From the NCBI GenBank assembly GCA_900320515.1, contig ONSJ01000016.1, forward strand, positions 1 to 44,888: a DNA stretch of 44,888 nucleotides. Reading direction: 5' to 3'. Positions 34,460-43,239 of the stretch are shown here, in pieces. Position 1 is the stretch's first letter, and every line of letters begins with the position of its first letter. The position numbers and the translations under genes were made by a program. The DNA comes from an uncultured Methanobrevibacter sp. (GTDB taxonomy: Archaea > Methanobacteriota > Methanobacteria > Methanobacteriales > Methanobacteriaceae). The notes beneath the pieces were generated by a model. The model was not told the DNA's origin, did not search any database, and worked only from the letters and a program-made list of their open reading frames with translations.

Positions 34460-36714
34460 CTTTTAACTTTTACAGTCTTTTTGACTGTGTCTTTAATGTA
34501 TGTTGCCTGATAAGCTACCTTCTTGCCAACTTTGAGCTTTTTCAATACTGACTTTTTAATGGACACTTTTGCAACACCCTTAGAGTTGGTTTTTGCCTTG
34601 TAGGTTTTTCCCTTAAACTTGAAGACAATTATCTTATTCTTAAGATATTTGCCGTTGACCTTTGCCAAGCTTGCAGTCAATACCAATTTTTTGCCGGATT
34701 TTTTGACGGATGCTGATTTGAGGCTCACCAGATGCTTTACGACAACCTTATTCTTGGCGCTTGCCCCGTTATATCTGATTTCAATGGAATGTGTGCCAAC
34801 CTTAAAGTTACTGTCAATCCTAACTGTAACAAATCCGTTTTTATCTGTCTTGAGGTTTTGCATCTTGTTGTCAATGAGAACAGCTACGTTTTTCCCTTCA
34901 CTTTCAGGATTTCCGTCATCTCCAATGATTCTTACCTTATATTCGGCATTGCCTGCATAATATACTGTCAGGTCATTATTGTTTTCAATGCGGTTTACAA
35001 TCTTCAATGTCCTTGTCGCATTTCCCGCAATCTCTGAAGAAACAAACACGGAATATGTGCCTTCATTCAGGTTTGCCCTGACATTGGCAATTCCCCATTC
35101 ATCAGTCATTGCATAATATTGATTTGACAGGACAGTAAATGAAATCAGTTTATTTGCAATGCCGTTTCCATTCTCATCAACAAGTTTAACCTGATAGTCA
35201 TAGCCACTATTCCAGGAGCGAGTCATGTCATGTGCATCAAGTGATGCTGATTTGACATGAATGTTGATTTTTGTCTTGTTGGACATATAGTTGTCATCAC
35301 CGCTGTATGTTATTTTGGCGGAATGGTTGCCTGATTCGAGTTTTGGAAGAACGATTATGCAACTTCCGTTTAAAAGTGAAGCGGTGTAGACATTATCTGC
35401 CAATTTAACTGTTACTGTTCCTGTTGCGTTTTGCGCAAGGACTATTGGAATTTCAACATTTTCATCAGAGGTAAGGATGATATCTGCAACATCCAATGAA
35501 ACATTCTGCTTATTTTGAGATCCATGGCTTTCATTTTCAAGTATTTCCATCAGGATTCCTTCCCTTACGCCATTTTTGCAGAAATGAAGATATGTCACGT
35601 TGAAATATTCGGCAATTGTTTTCGTAATGATTAAACCCGGCAGGAAAGTGTTGACCCTTTCCGCATCGACATTGAGAATCTTTTCATAATTCTCCCTGGT
35701 CGGCTCTCTGAATTCATTTAACAGATCATCCAGCATTGAAACCTGAATATAACTATCATCATCAATATATCCGAGATACTGAAGAACTTTTTTAATTTTT
35801 TTAACTGACCCTCCAATACCGAACAAATCATCCCTTTGAGTGGAATTATCCACAACAAGCTTGTCAAGCTCGGACAATACCCTATTTTTTATATTAATAA
35901 TCTCTGTTTGATTTGGAAACATTCCGCTGACATATTCCTGATAGGAGGACTCTGCACCAATCGGCATGCTTTCAGAAGTTACTTTTTCTCGATTTACAAA
36001 ATCAATTACTTCACAGCTTCCTCCTCCCAAATCAATTACAATACCCTTATCGGTTGTCAATTCACTATCCTTTACAGAGTTAAAAGTCGTATTCGCTTCC
36101 TTTTCACCGCTCAACAGATTAATGTCCAATCCGACTTTCTTCTTGACTGTTGCAATCACCTCTGCGGAATTGTCAATCTTTCTCAGGCTGGCTGTTGCAA
36201 ACACAAATTTTGTTTTGACATTGACAAGGTTCATGACTTCATCAAAATCCTTCAAAACAGACACCAGCTCATCAATTCCCTCTTTTGTCAGATTGTTGTT
36301 TTCAACATAAATTGAAGTCACAGACTTTTCAGATAATGAGAGTACAGATTTAGGCTTTCCACTATCCTTAATCTTGTATATCTCCAATTTCATGCTGTTT
36401 GCACCTATATCAACAATACCATACAATGGAGATTCGCTTTTTTGTGCAGATTCATCATCTTTTTCCAAAACAACATCAGTTTCAGAGATGGAAACGTTTT
36501 CATCATATGAATTTTCACACAAATCATCCTGTGAAACAGTTAAGGTATCATTGTCATCGAAAACCGGAACATTATCAGATTCACATATCATCTCTTCATT
36601 GTAATCTTGCGCTTTTAAAACATCAAAAGTGGAATTATCTGCTGCACATACTGCCGGTACGGCAAATAGCAAAGCAAGAAATACCGTTAGCATAATGAAT
36701 TTTTTGTTTATCAA
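34456..36714 (-). CDS. Secreted Ppx/GppA-type phosphatase fused to Ig-like adhesin domains
   Basis: A 752-aa protein, TTG start at 36714 behind GGGGGA (the next ATG, codon 8, would remove the basic part of the signal peptide). Signal peptide 1-24, acidic linker to 95, then an exopolyphosphatase/guanosine-pentaphosphatase domain (about 97-392) with all core motifs of the actin-like ATPase fold: VDIGANSMKL (101-110), FATASLRKI, LLSGEKEA with Glu206, VIDLGGGSCEV (226-236), FGIGGSVKKI and NGVREGIL (381-388). No HD domain follows; residues 405-752 are four Ig-like modules ending in a Lys-rich tail. Ppx/GppA proteins are normally cytoplasmic and cleave polyphosphate or pppGpp. Here the domain would face outside, anchored by adhesin modules. 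Activity is inferred. Confidence 0.88.
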   Translation of the reverse strand: MINKKFIMLTVFLALLFAVPAVCAADNSTFDVLKAQDYNEEMICESDNVPVFDDNDTLTVSQDDLCENSYDENVSISETDVVLEKDDESAQKSESPLYGIVDIGANSMKLEIYKIKDSGKPKSVLSLSEKSVTSIYVENNNLTKEGIDELVSVLKDFDEVMNLVNVKTKFVFATASLRKIDNSAEVIATVKKKVGLDINLLSGEKEANTTFNSVKDSELTTDKGIVIDLGGGSCEVIDFVNREKVTSESMPIGAESSYQEYVSGMFPNQTEIINIKNRVLSELDKLVVDNSTQRDDLFGIGGSVKKIKKVLQYLGYIDDDSYIQVSMLDDLLNEFREPTRENYEKILNVDAERVNTFLPGLIITKTIAEYFNVTYLHFCKNGVREGILMEILENESHGSQNKQNVSLDVADIILTSDENVEIPIVLAQNATGTVTVKLADNVYTASLLNGSCIIVLPKLESGNHSAKITYSGDDNYMSNKTKINIHVKSASLDAHDMTRSWNSGYDYQVKLVDENGNGIANKLISFTVLSNQYYAMTDEWGIANVRANLNEGTYSVFVSSEIAGNATRTLKIVNRIENNNDLTVYYAGNAEYKVRIIGDDGNPESEGKNVAVLIDNKMQNLKTDKNGFVTVRIDSNFKVGTHSIEIRYNGASAKNKVVVKHLVSLKSASVKKSGKKLVLTASLAKVNGKYLKNKIIVFKFKGKTYKAKTNSKGVAKVSIKKSVLKKLKVGKKVAYQATYIKDTVKKTVKVKR

Positions 36715-36905
36715 AATTTTTCCCCCTATTATACTATTTCATACATATTACTATGATTTTAAACAACAATAATTATTATGATTAAAATGAAAAATTGTCA
36801 AAAAAAAAGAATGATTAACTCACATCAATAATTTTAAAAAAATAGTTGAATATGACAATATTAAGGCACGGCAGCACCTGAACATGAGTACATTTTTCGG
36901 GGATG
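36715..36905. other. Intergenic region, promoter of the Ppx-Ig gene
   Basis: AT-rich, with TATA-like sequence on the minus strand near 36720-36750. No gene or RNA recognised. Confidence 0.4.
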
Positions 36906-37145
36906 TCACCACAAATCATCTATAATGTTTTCCAAATCCTCATCATCGATTCTTCCGTATTCCAAATCCTCTAAAGTATAGCAGTAATTCTCCAATACCC
37001 TCTTTACTTCATCGGCATCATAATCTCTGCCGTCGATGGTGACTGTTTTATCATCTTCCCCATCATCTTCTCCCATGTAGCAACATTCGGGACAATAAGG
37101 CTCGCCTTCATCAACCCATGAGCCGCATCGTGGACAGATTCCCAC
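36906..37145 (-). CDS. Small zinc-ribbon protein
   Basis: A 79-aa acidic protein with GTG start behind GAGGTGAT. An N-terminal zinc ribbon (CPRCGSWVDEGEPYCPEC, ligands Cys4/7 and Cys18/21) is followed by a very acidic helical domain (VKRVLENYCYTLEDLEYG). It lies 13 bases after the C_GCAxxG gene and is probably cotranscribed. Function unknown; protein or nucleic-acid binding possible. Confidence 0.75.
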   Translation of the reverse strand: MGICPRCGSWVDEGEPYCPECCYMGEDDGEDDKTVTIDGRDYDADEVKRVLENYCYTLEDLEYGRIDDEDLENIIDDLW

Positions 37146-37158
37146 AATATCACCTCAA

Positions 37159-37569
37159 TCAGATCAATTCCTCAAGAATCCTGGCTGCAGATTCAACCAT
37201 TTTCGGACAGATTTCACTAAAGAGATTATTTTCCCTTGCATACCCAACGCCTTTTTCAGTGCTGATGTCACAGTCAAGCAAATCCCTGCAGATATAAGAG
37301 CCGTTTTCAGATTCAAAATCATCCAGCAATCTTTTACACATCTCATTGCTTTGGGGTTTGTCCTCTCCATACTTCAAGCCCAACACCATCAGTGCGCCGG
37401 TGCATGCTCCACATACTTCTGCTTTTCTCATTCCACTTCCAAAGCAAGCACCGATTTTTAGGGCCTGCTCCTTTGAAAGCCCGAAATCCTCACTGAAGGC
37501 AGCAAATACTGCCTGTGAGCACACGTAACCATCTTCAAACAATTGAACCGCATCTTCTATTCTAGTCAT
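37159..37569 (-). CDS. C_GCAxxG_C_C family redox-type protein
   Basis: A 136-aa soluble protein with the family pattern: GYVCSQAVFAAF, GACFGSGM, VCGACTGALMVLG and later single Cys residues (KRLLDDF region, ICRDLLDCDI, EICPKMV). The conserved Cys suggest a metal or redox centre; no activity is proven for the family. The ATG at 37569 (MTRIEDAV) is chosen because the family starts there and a TATA element (about 37590-37600) lies 26 bases upstream, as for a leaderless mRNA. An in-frame ATG at 37584 is the alternative. Confidence 0.8.
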   Translation of the reverse strand: MTRIEDAVQLFEDGYVCSQAVFAAFSEDFGLSKEQALKIGACFGSGMRKAEVCGACTGALMVLGLKYGEDKPQSNEMCKRLLDDFESENGSYICRDLLDCDISTEKGVGYARENNLFSEICPKMVESAARILEELI

Positions 37570-37653
37570 GTTAATTAATTTCATTAAACATATATATTAA
37601 AATAACTAAATTAAAATTAATTTTAAATAAATAAATTAATTCGAGGCAAAAAC
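37570..37653. promoter_or_regulatory. Divergent promoter region
   Basis: AT-rich gap between the C_GCAxxG gene (minus) and trxB (plus). ATATATATTAA at about 37590-37600 is the likely minus-strand TATA. AAATAAATAAATTAATT near 37625-37640 is near the trxB start, with CGAGG as ribosome site. Confidence 0.5.
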
Positions 37654-38571
37654 ATGAATGAATATGACATCATTATCATCGGAGCGGGACCTGGCGGACT
37701 GACAGCAGGAATCTATGCAGGCCGTCAGGGAACCAGGAATCTGATTATCGACAGGGATCTGGCCGGAGGACTGGGCCGTGAAGTTCCAGAAATGGAAAAC
37801 TATCCTGGCTTTGACAACATTTCAGGTCTGGAGCTCATTGAAAAGATGAAGGCCCAGGCAACCAAAAACTGCGATTTGAGGGAAATGGAAGAGGTTACAG
37901 AAATCACAAAAACAGACGATGAATACAGGTTCACAGTGAAAACATCAAAGGACACCTACCGGTCAAAAGCAATAATCCTTGCAACAGGCAGTTCCCACAG
38001 ACACCTTGAAGCCAAAGGAGAGGAAGAGTTTAAGGGAAAAGGTGTGAGCTACTGCGCCACATGTGACGGATTCTTCTTTGCCGGACGTGACATCATAATG
38101 GTCGGAGGGGGAAACAGCGCACTTCAGGAAGCGCTATACCTTAAAAACCTTGGCGCCAATGTCACAGTCGTTCACAGAAGAGATGAGTTCAGGGCCCAAA
38201 AGCACCTGCAAAATCAGATAAAGGAAGCTGAAATCCCAACAATACTCAATGCCACAGTCGAAGAGATAAAAGGTGAAATGCTGGTTGAATCAGTTATTCT
38301 AAAGGACACCAAAACCAATGAACTCAAAGAACTGCCTATAAATGGAGTTTTCATCAGCGTAGGCTACATTCCCCACACTGAACTTGCAAAACAACTGGAT
38401 ATAAACCTGGATGAGTCAGGGCACATCATCATAGATAAAAAACAGAAAACCAATGTTGACTACGTCTATGCAATCGGTGATGTCTGTGTCGGTCTAAAAC
38501 AGTGGGTTGTTGCATGCGGAGAGGGTGCAGTTGCCGCAACTTCCGCATTTGAAGATCTGCAAAATCAGTAG
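37654..38571 (+). CDS. trxB: Thioredoxin reductase
   Basis: A 305-aa flavoprotein of usual length. FAD motif IIGAGPGGLTAGIYAG (about 7-22), redox-active CATC pair in SYCATCDGFFFAG, NAD(P)H motif VGGGNSALQEAL and the C-terminal FAD motif YAIGDV. It reduces thioredoxin-like proteins with NAD(P)H or, in some methanogens, F420H2. The redox-type neighbour at 37159 fits a thiol theme. Confidence 0.93.
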   Translation: MNEYDIIIIGAGPGGLTAGIYAGRQGTRNLIIDRDLAGGLGREVPEMENYPGFDNISGLELIEKMKAQATKNCDLREMEEVTEITKTDDEYRFTVKTSKDTYRSKAIILATGSSHRHLEAKGEEEFKGKGVSYCATCDGFFFAGRDIIMVGGGNSALQEALYLKNLGANVTVVHRRDEFRAQKHLQNQIKEAEIPTILNATVEEIKGEMLVESVILKDTKTNELKELPINGVFISVGYIPHTELAKQLDINLDESGHIIIDKKQKTNVDYVYAIGDVCVGLKQWVVACGEGAVAATSAFEDLQNQ

Positions 38572-38708
38572 CGTTCTTTTAAGAACATGTAAATAAAGAA
38601 TGCGATGAGCAACACTACAATTACAGGCAGCAGCCACATAAATACCTTAAGCAACAATACCGCTACTAATATAGCAATTATAATAAATATTAAATCTTGA
38701 AGTTCCAT
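38565..38708 (-). CDS. Small membrane protein, 47 aa
   Basis: MELQDLIFIIIAILVAVLLL, then a second hydrophobic helix and KERY at the end. A TATA box (TTTATATACC on the minus strand, about 38735-38744) lies about 27-30 bases upstream of this ATG, so a leaderless transcript is likely. The longer frame to 38879 would run through promoter DNA. It overlaps the trxB stop by seven bases. Function unknown. Confidence 0.6.
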   Translation of the reverse strand: MELQDLIFIIIAILVAVLLLKVFMWLLPVIVVLLIAFFIYMFLKERY

Positions 38709-38837
38709 GTAATTCAAATATATTGCATATGGTATATAAACTTTAAGAGTTTTTTTTACTTTTTCTTTTGAACTATAAAAACATATAATAAATAAAAAAA
38801 CCAAAAATAATATCATTATATTTTGATGGAGCATAAC

Positions 38838-39395
38838 ATGACAATAATAGTAGTTAATAACAAGGGTCAATATAATCACAGAATCGCTAGAAGTTTACAA
38901 TACCTTAAGATTCCATCCGAACTTGTCCCAAATGATTTGAGCATTGAAGAAATTGAAGCTAAAAATCCTATTGGACTGATTTTAGGTGGAGGACCTTCCC
39001 TTGAAGGTGCAGGATTAAGTGAAGAATATATCAGACACTTTGATATTCCAATTCTAGGAATCTGTCTTGGCCATCAGTTGATTGCTAAAACATACGGCGG
39101 GGAAGTTACCACATCAGATACCGAAAGTTATGCTCAGGTTAAAATTAATATCAATAATGATGAAAACTTATTTAAAGGATTGGCCCCTGAAATGGATGTT
39201 TGGTCTTCCCACAAAGACGAAGTGAAAACAATCCCCGAGGATTTTGAAATCCTGGCCAGTTCCACTTTATGTGATGTTGAATCCTTCAAGCATAAAGATA
39301 AAGATGTGTATGGAATCCAATTCCACCCTGAAGTACATCACACTCCAAAAGGAGAAATAATATTTAAGAACTTTTATGAAATCTGTAAAAAATAG
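38838..39395 (+). CDS. guaAA: GMP synthase, glutaminase subunit A
   Basis: A 185-aa class I glutamine amidotransferase. Motifs: [11 protein letters not shown], nucleophile Cys in [15 protein letters not shown] and the His/Glu pair in [11 protein letters not shown]. It supplies ammonia to the separate synthetase subunit encoded two genes downstream. ATG at 38838 is chosen because GGAG lies about eight bases before it; ATG at 38826 is an alternative. Confidence 0.93.
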   Translation: MTIIVVNNKGQYNHRIARSLQYLKIPSELVPNDLSIEEIEAKNPIGLILGGGPSLEGAGLSEEYIRHFDIPILGICLGHQLIAKTYGGEVTTSDTESYAQVKININNDENLFKGLAPEMDVWSSHKDEVKTIPEDFEILASSTLCDVESFKHKDKDVYGIQFHPEVHHTPKGEIIFKNFYEICKK

Positions 39396-39403
39396 GTGTA
39401 ATA

Positions 39404-39664
39404 ATGATTGATAACGCTGACGATTTAAGAGACAAGGCAAATGAATTTAAGACCGGATTGAAAAAGCAGTTTGTAAACATCCCAATTGGCGATGAGGAAT
39501 ACGGCTTTAGAATCTCAGGTATTGGCCAAAAATCTGTTAAACTAGAAAAATACGTTAAATTTGATGATATCTTTGAAGCCATTGAATCCGGAAACGACAA
39601 TGGTCTTGAAGCCATGATCAAACAAATCATTGAAGATTACGAAGAAGAAGATGAAGAGGAATAA
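39404..39664 (+). CDS. Small acidic protein between the two GMP synthase genes
   Basis: An 86-aa protein with no recognised family. Contains a beta segment ([19 protein letters not shown]) and an acidic C-terminus (DYEEEDEEE). It is eight bases after guaAA and one base before guaAB, so it is clearly cotranscribed and may be a GMP synthase accessory; that is inference. Confidence 0.75.
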   Translation: MIDNADDLRDKANEFKTGLKKQFVNIPIGDEEYGFRISGIGQKSVKLEKYVKFDDIFEAIESGNDNGLEAMIKQIIEDYEEEDEEE

Positions 39665-39665
39665 A

Positions 39666-40592
39666 ATGTTAAGCCCTAAAGAATTTATTGAAGATGCAAT
39701 TCAAAAAATCAAAGACCAAATAGGTGATGAAAAAGCAATCATCGCCTTATCTGGTGGAGTGGACAGTTCAGTATGTTCTGTACTTGTCCAAGAGGCTATC
39801 GGCGATAATTTAACTGCAGTATTTGTAGACCATGGTCTTTTAAGAGAAGGTGAAGTCGAACAGGTAACCAACACTTTCAAGGACAGGTTAAACTTTAAAT
39901 TTGTTGACGCCTCTGATGAATTTATGGACCAGCTTGCAGGGGTTGAAGACCCTGAAGAAAAACGTAAAATCATCGGAAGAGTATTCATTGAAGTATTTGA
40001 AAGAGAAGCAATCAAATCAGGGGCAAAATTCTTAGTTCAAGGAACCATTGCACCTGACTGGATTGAAACAAAAGGCGAAATCAAATCTCACCACAACCTT
40101 GCCCTTCCAAGCGGAATGGAACTGGAATTGTGTGAACCTATCCGTGACCTATACAAGGATGAAGTAAGGGAAATCGGAGACGAATTGGGATTACCTGCAA
40201 CCACCGTTTACAGACAGCCTTTCCCTGGACCTGGACTCGGTGTTCGTGTTGTTGGAGATTTGACAAGAGAAAATGTTGAAATTTGCAGAAAAGCAAACAA
40301 AATCGTTTGCGATGAAATTGAAGCCGCAGGCATTGATAAGGACGTATGGCAATACTTTGCAGTATTGACCGACACAAAAGTTACCGGTGTCAAAGGAGAT
40401 CAAAGAGACTTCGGATACCTTGTTATAGTCAGAGTGGTCAATTCAATTGATGCCATGACCGCATCAGTTGCCGAACTTCCTTGGGAAGTCGTTCAAACCA
40501 TTTCAAAAAGGATCACTTCCGAAATTTCCGAAGTTACCCATGTCGCTTTATCAATTAGTGACAAACCACCTGCAACCATCGAATTCTGTTAA
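39666..40592 (+). CDS. guaAB: GMP synthase, ATP-pyrophosphatase subunit B
   Basis: A 308-aa synthetase subunit. PP-loop motif [15 protein letters not shown] (about 36-50), DHGLLREGE, and the C-terminal dimerisation region ([15 protein letters not shown]; ending KPPATIEFC). It converts XMP to GMP with ATP and ammonia from subunit A. The ATG at 39666 ([10 protein letters not shown]) follows GAGG; the longer frame starting at 39630 lies inside the preceding gene. Confidence 0.94.
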   Translation: MLSPKEFIEDAIQKIKDQIGDEKAIIALSGGVDSSVCSVLVQEAIGDNLTAVFVDHGLLREGEVEQVTNTFKDRLNFKFVDASDEFMDQLAGVEDPEEKRKIIGRVFIEVFEREAIKSGAKFLVQGTIAPDWIETKGEIKSHHNLALPSGMELELCEPIRDLYKDEVREIGDELGLPATTVYRQPFPGPGLGVRVVGDLTRENVEICRKANKIVCDEIEAAGIDKDVWQYFAVLTDTKVTGVKGDQRDFGYLVIVRVVNSIDAMTASVAELPWEVVQTISKRITSEISEVTHVALSISDKPPATIEFC

Positions 40593-40631
40593 AAATACTG
40601 AAATCCGGTATTTTTAATTTTTTTACTTTTT
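40591..40631 (+). terminator. Intrinsic terminator after guaAB
   Basis: AAAAATAC-TGAAATCCG-GTATTTTT hairpin starting in the stop codon, followed by AATTTTTTTACTTTTTTT. Confidence 0.7.
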
Positions 40632-40641
40632 TTAGAATATC

Positions 40642-41823
40642 ATGAAAACCACAAAGAATGCATATTTGGCCAAACTGACAGAACAAATCCAGATGAAATC
40701 TGTCAAGGTAGGCAAAAACCTGGAAGGAACAACACCCCCGTCAGTCTTCATTGGCAGATGGTCCTATCCTAAAGTATATGCAGGCCCTATGATGAGCTCC
40801 CAAATGGGGGATACACATATCATGGACTCTCCGGAAGAGTGGCTTGGCCAAAACAAAACCCAGGATGAAATCATAAACTACCGCATGAACCTTGTAAGGG
40901 GAAAGCAGCTGATTAAGATTGATGATTTGGAAAATCCCTTTGTTGAAAAGCTTCAGGACATTTCACTTGCATCCAAATCAATCGACAGCGAAGCGACATT
41001 CGGAAAAAGGCCAAGAGGATCCATGCTTTCAGAGGACAGCATGCCTCACGGACCGAGTGCAGTGATTGAGAAATTCGACATAGACGCCGTAAGATGGGAC
41101 AGGCAGCTGGAAAAGACATTCTATGATACCGACTTGAAGGCAACTGAAGCGGTATTGAACCTGCACAATAAGGACGTTCCATTTTCAGCAATGCAAAAGG
41201 CATTTTCTGTGGGAGCGATAGGAACCAAAAACAACAGAAAACTGGTTCCGACACGCTGGTCAATCACGGCATGCGATTCCACACTGGCGGATGAGTTTCT
41301 AAAGGAAGTTAGGAAATTTGAAATACTTGACACATACAGGGTCTTTGAATTCGGAGCCCTGAACAATTATTATGTAATCATACTGACCCCCGGCGAATGG
41401 GAATACGAATGGTATGAGGCATTCATCAAATTGATGAGAAATGAAGAGTTGATCTTTTCAGACTATGAAACCAACGGCGGCAAAAAGGAGTACTCCATCG
41501 TTGGAGGCTGCTATTATACCGCTAAAATGGCAGTCCTTGATTATCTGATGAAGATAAAAAGACAATCAGGACTTGTGATATTGAGAGAAGCCTATGACGG
41601 ATATGTCCCGCTGGGCGTTTTCAATGTGCGTGAAAACATTAAGGAAGCCATGATGCAGCCCTATCTGGAATTTGAAACCCTGGAAAAATGTCTGGAATAT
41701 GCAGGAACCAAACTGAAAATACCAATAAGCAGATATGTCAAGCAGGGCACACTGCTCAATGAGATGCTTCACACAAAGCAGACCACCCTGGACATGTACT
41801 TTAAAAGTGAGAACAATGTTTAA
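40642..41823 (+). CDS. Nre-family DNA repair protein with PCNA-binding tail
   Basis: A 393-aa archaeal Nre (NreA/B) protein. Family stretches include [38 protein letters not shown] and [15 protein letters not shown]. It ends in QTTLDMYF, a textbook PIP box (QxxLxxYF) for binding PCNA, as known for the family. It acts in repair of damaged DNA (mitomycin-type lesions in Haloferax). The N-terminal zinc-finger Cys of some members are absent. Confidence 0.87.
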   Translation: MKTTKNAYLAKLTEQIQMKSVKVGKNLEGTTPPSVFIGRWSYPKVYAGPMMSSQMGDTHIMDSPEEWLGQNKTQDEIINYRMNLVRGKQLIKIDDLENPFVEKLQDISLASKSIDSEATFGKRPRGSMLSEDSMPHGPSAVIEKFDIDAVRWDRQLEKTFYDTDLKATEAVLNLHNKDVPFSAMQKAFSVGAIGTKNNRKLVPTRWSITACDSTLADEFLKEVRKFEILDTYRVFEFGALNNYYVIILTPGEWEYEWYEAFIKLMRNEELIFSDYETNGGKKEYSIVGGCYYTAKMAVLDYLMKIKRQSGLVILREAYDGYVPLGVFNVRENIKEAMMQPYLEFETLEKCLEYAGTKLKIPISRYVKQGTLLNEMLHTKQTTLDMYFKSENNV

Positions 41824-42763
41824 GTTTAAAACCCCATCCGAAAAAACCCTGAAAGTAATGTCTGAAGTTGCAAAAGGCAACATAGAAAAGGACTATGAGA
41901 AAAGCTGCATAAGTAAGATTAAAGACCTGACCGGCAAGGAACACGTCAGGATGACCTCAAGCGGAAACAACAGCATATTCATTGCGCTTTCAGCAGTTGA
42001 GGGAGACATCATCATTCCCGACCAGGGCGCATGGCATGGTTTCAAGCAGATTGCCAGGTTCCTAAAAAAGAACATAATTACTGTAAAGACAGATTTGGGA
42101 TTGATAGATACGGATTACATGGAGGATTTGGACATTGCAGATTCATCAGCCTTGATATTTACAAGCTTTGCAGGCTATAGTGCCGAGCAGGATGTCAGGT
42201 CCATCTGCAGATACTGCAGCAGCAGAAACATTACAACAATTGAAGACGCTTCAGCAGGAATTGGTGACACTAAAAACAATCTGGGTAAAAACTCAGACAT
42301 CATACTTGCATCAACCGGTTCGCCAAAAATAATCAATGTCGGAAGCGGAGGATTCATTTCCACTGACGATGAGGAAGTTTTCAAAAGAACATCCCTGCCA
42401 CAAAAATTAAGCAAAACATCACAAATAGTATGCAGTGGTATAGATAGTGAACTCAATCAAGTTAAAGATAACCTTGAAGTATCATTAAATGCAACAGACT
42501 ATGTAAAAAAACACATACCTGATGCAATACATGCAGATAAAAGAGGCCTTAATGTAATTATACCGAACGATAATGCGAAGTCAATATGCTGGGATTTGAA
42601 AAAGACACTCTCAACCGACAAAAGCGGATTCATCACAACATGCCCGAACTATAATCGCGTGAAACAAAAGGCAATATGTGTGGAAATAAAGAATCTGGAT
42701 TACAGATGCCTTGAAAAAGAATATTTGGATAAAATAATTGATGAGGTCACATGTCGACTGTAA
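41816..42763 (+). CDS. DegT/DnrJ/EryC1-like PLP-dependent protein
   Basis: A 315-aa protein of the sugar aminotransferase fold. [16 protein letters not shown] is the substrate/cofactor loop, [10 protein letters not shown] carries the PLP-binding Asp, and [15 protein letters not shown] carries the expected Schiff-base Lys. The ATG overlaps the nre stop region by eight bases, so translation is coupled. The usual family length is 360-400; it is somewhat short, so substrate and activity are unclear. It ends overlapping the convergent Cgi121 gene by 17 bases. Confidence 0.8.
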   Translation: MFKFKTPSEKTLKVMSEVAKGNIEKDYEKSCISKIKDLTGKEHVRMTSSGNNSIFIALSAVEGDIIIPDQGAWHGFKQIARFLKKNIITVKTDLGLIDTDYMEDLDIADSSALIFTSFAGYSAEQDVRSICRYCSSRNITTIEDASAGIGDTKNNLGKNSDIILASTGSPKIINVGSGGFISTDDEEVFKRTSLPQKLSKTSQIVCSGIDSELNQVKDNLEVSLNATDYVKKHIPDAIHADKRGLNVIIPNDNAKSICWDLKKTLSTDKSGFITTCPNYNRVKQKAICVEIKNLDYRCLEKEYLDKIIDEVTCRL

Positions 42764-43238
42764 GTTTTGTGATCCTGTCAACAATTATCTCTTCGACAGA
42801 CATGTTCTGAAGTTCTTCGTCACTGATTTTATACATTTCAATCAATTTATCCTCATTTGGAATCAGAACATCATCATCCCTTGTGAACAATAAAGACAGT
42901 TCTTTTGTGTAGTCTTTGGAATCAATTAAAACTGCACACAGATTCATGTCTCCCTCGCGCAGACCTAAAATTTTGAATGCCTTTGAAATCTGGCGCTGGG
43001 CGGAACATCTCAACACTATCTCAACACTTAAGTCATTGGCAAGATTTTCACCACGCTCGAATGCAAGAAAAGCCTGATTGACACCATGAATTATATGATT
43101 TTTTGAAACGACACAATCCGCATTAAGAAGCTGGATAATCTCACCATCATCCTTAATTGAATTGATTTTGCCAAGCACATCTCCAACGGAATCGATATTT
43201 GCCCTGAAACCCAATATTTGAATATTATCCATATGCAT
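42747..43238 (-). CDS. cgi121: KEOPS complex subunit Cgi121
   Basis: A 163-aa protein with the family core IIQLLNADCVVSKNHIIHGV, AFERGENLANDLSVEI and RCSAQRQISKAFKILG. Cgi121 binds Bud32 and delivers tRNA to the KEOPS complex, which makes the universal t6A37 modification. GAGGG lies before the first ATG, one base after the preceding gene's stop, so it is translated from the same mRNA as cimA. Confidence 0.88.
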   Translation of the reverse strand: MHMDNIQILGFRANIDSVGDVLGKINSIKDDGEIIQLLNADCVVSKNHIIHGVNQAFLAFERGENLANDLSVEIVLRCSAQRQISKAFKILGLREGDMNLCAVLIDSKDYTKELSLLFTRDDDVLIPNEDKLIEMYKISDEELQNMSVEEIIVDRITKLTVDM

Positions 43239-43239
43239 A

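Noticed and set aside
34456..36714. Plain adhesin annotation for the 752-aa protein
   Set aside because: The presence of all Ppx/GppA motifs in order over about 295 residues is not explained by adhesin repeats.
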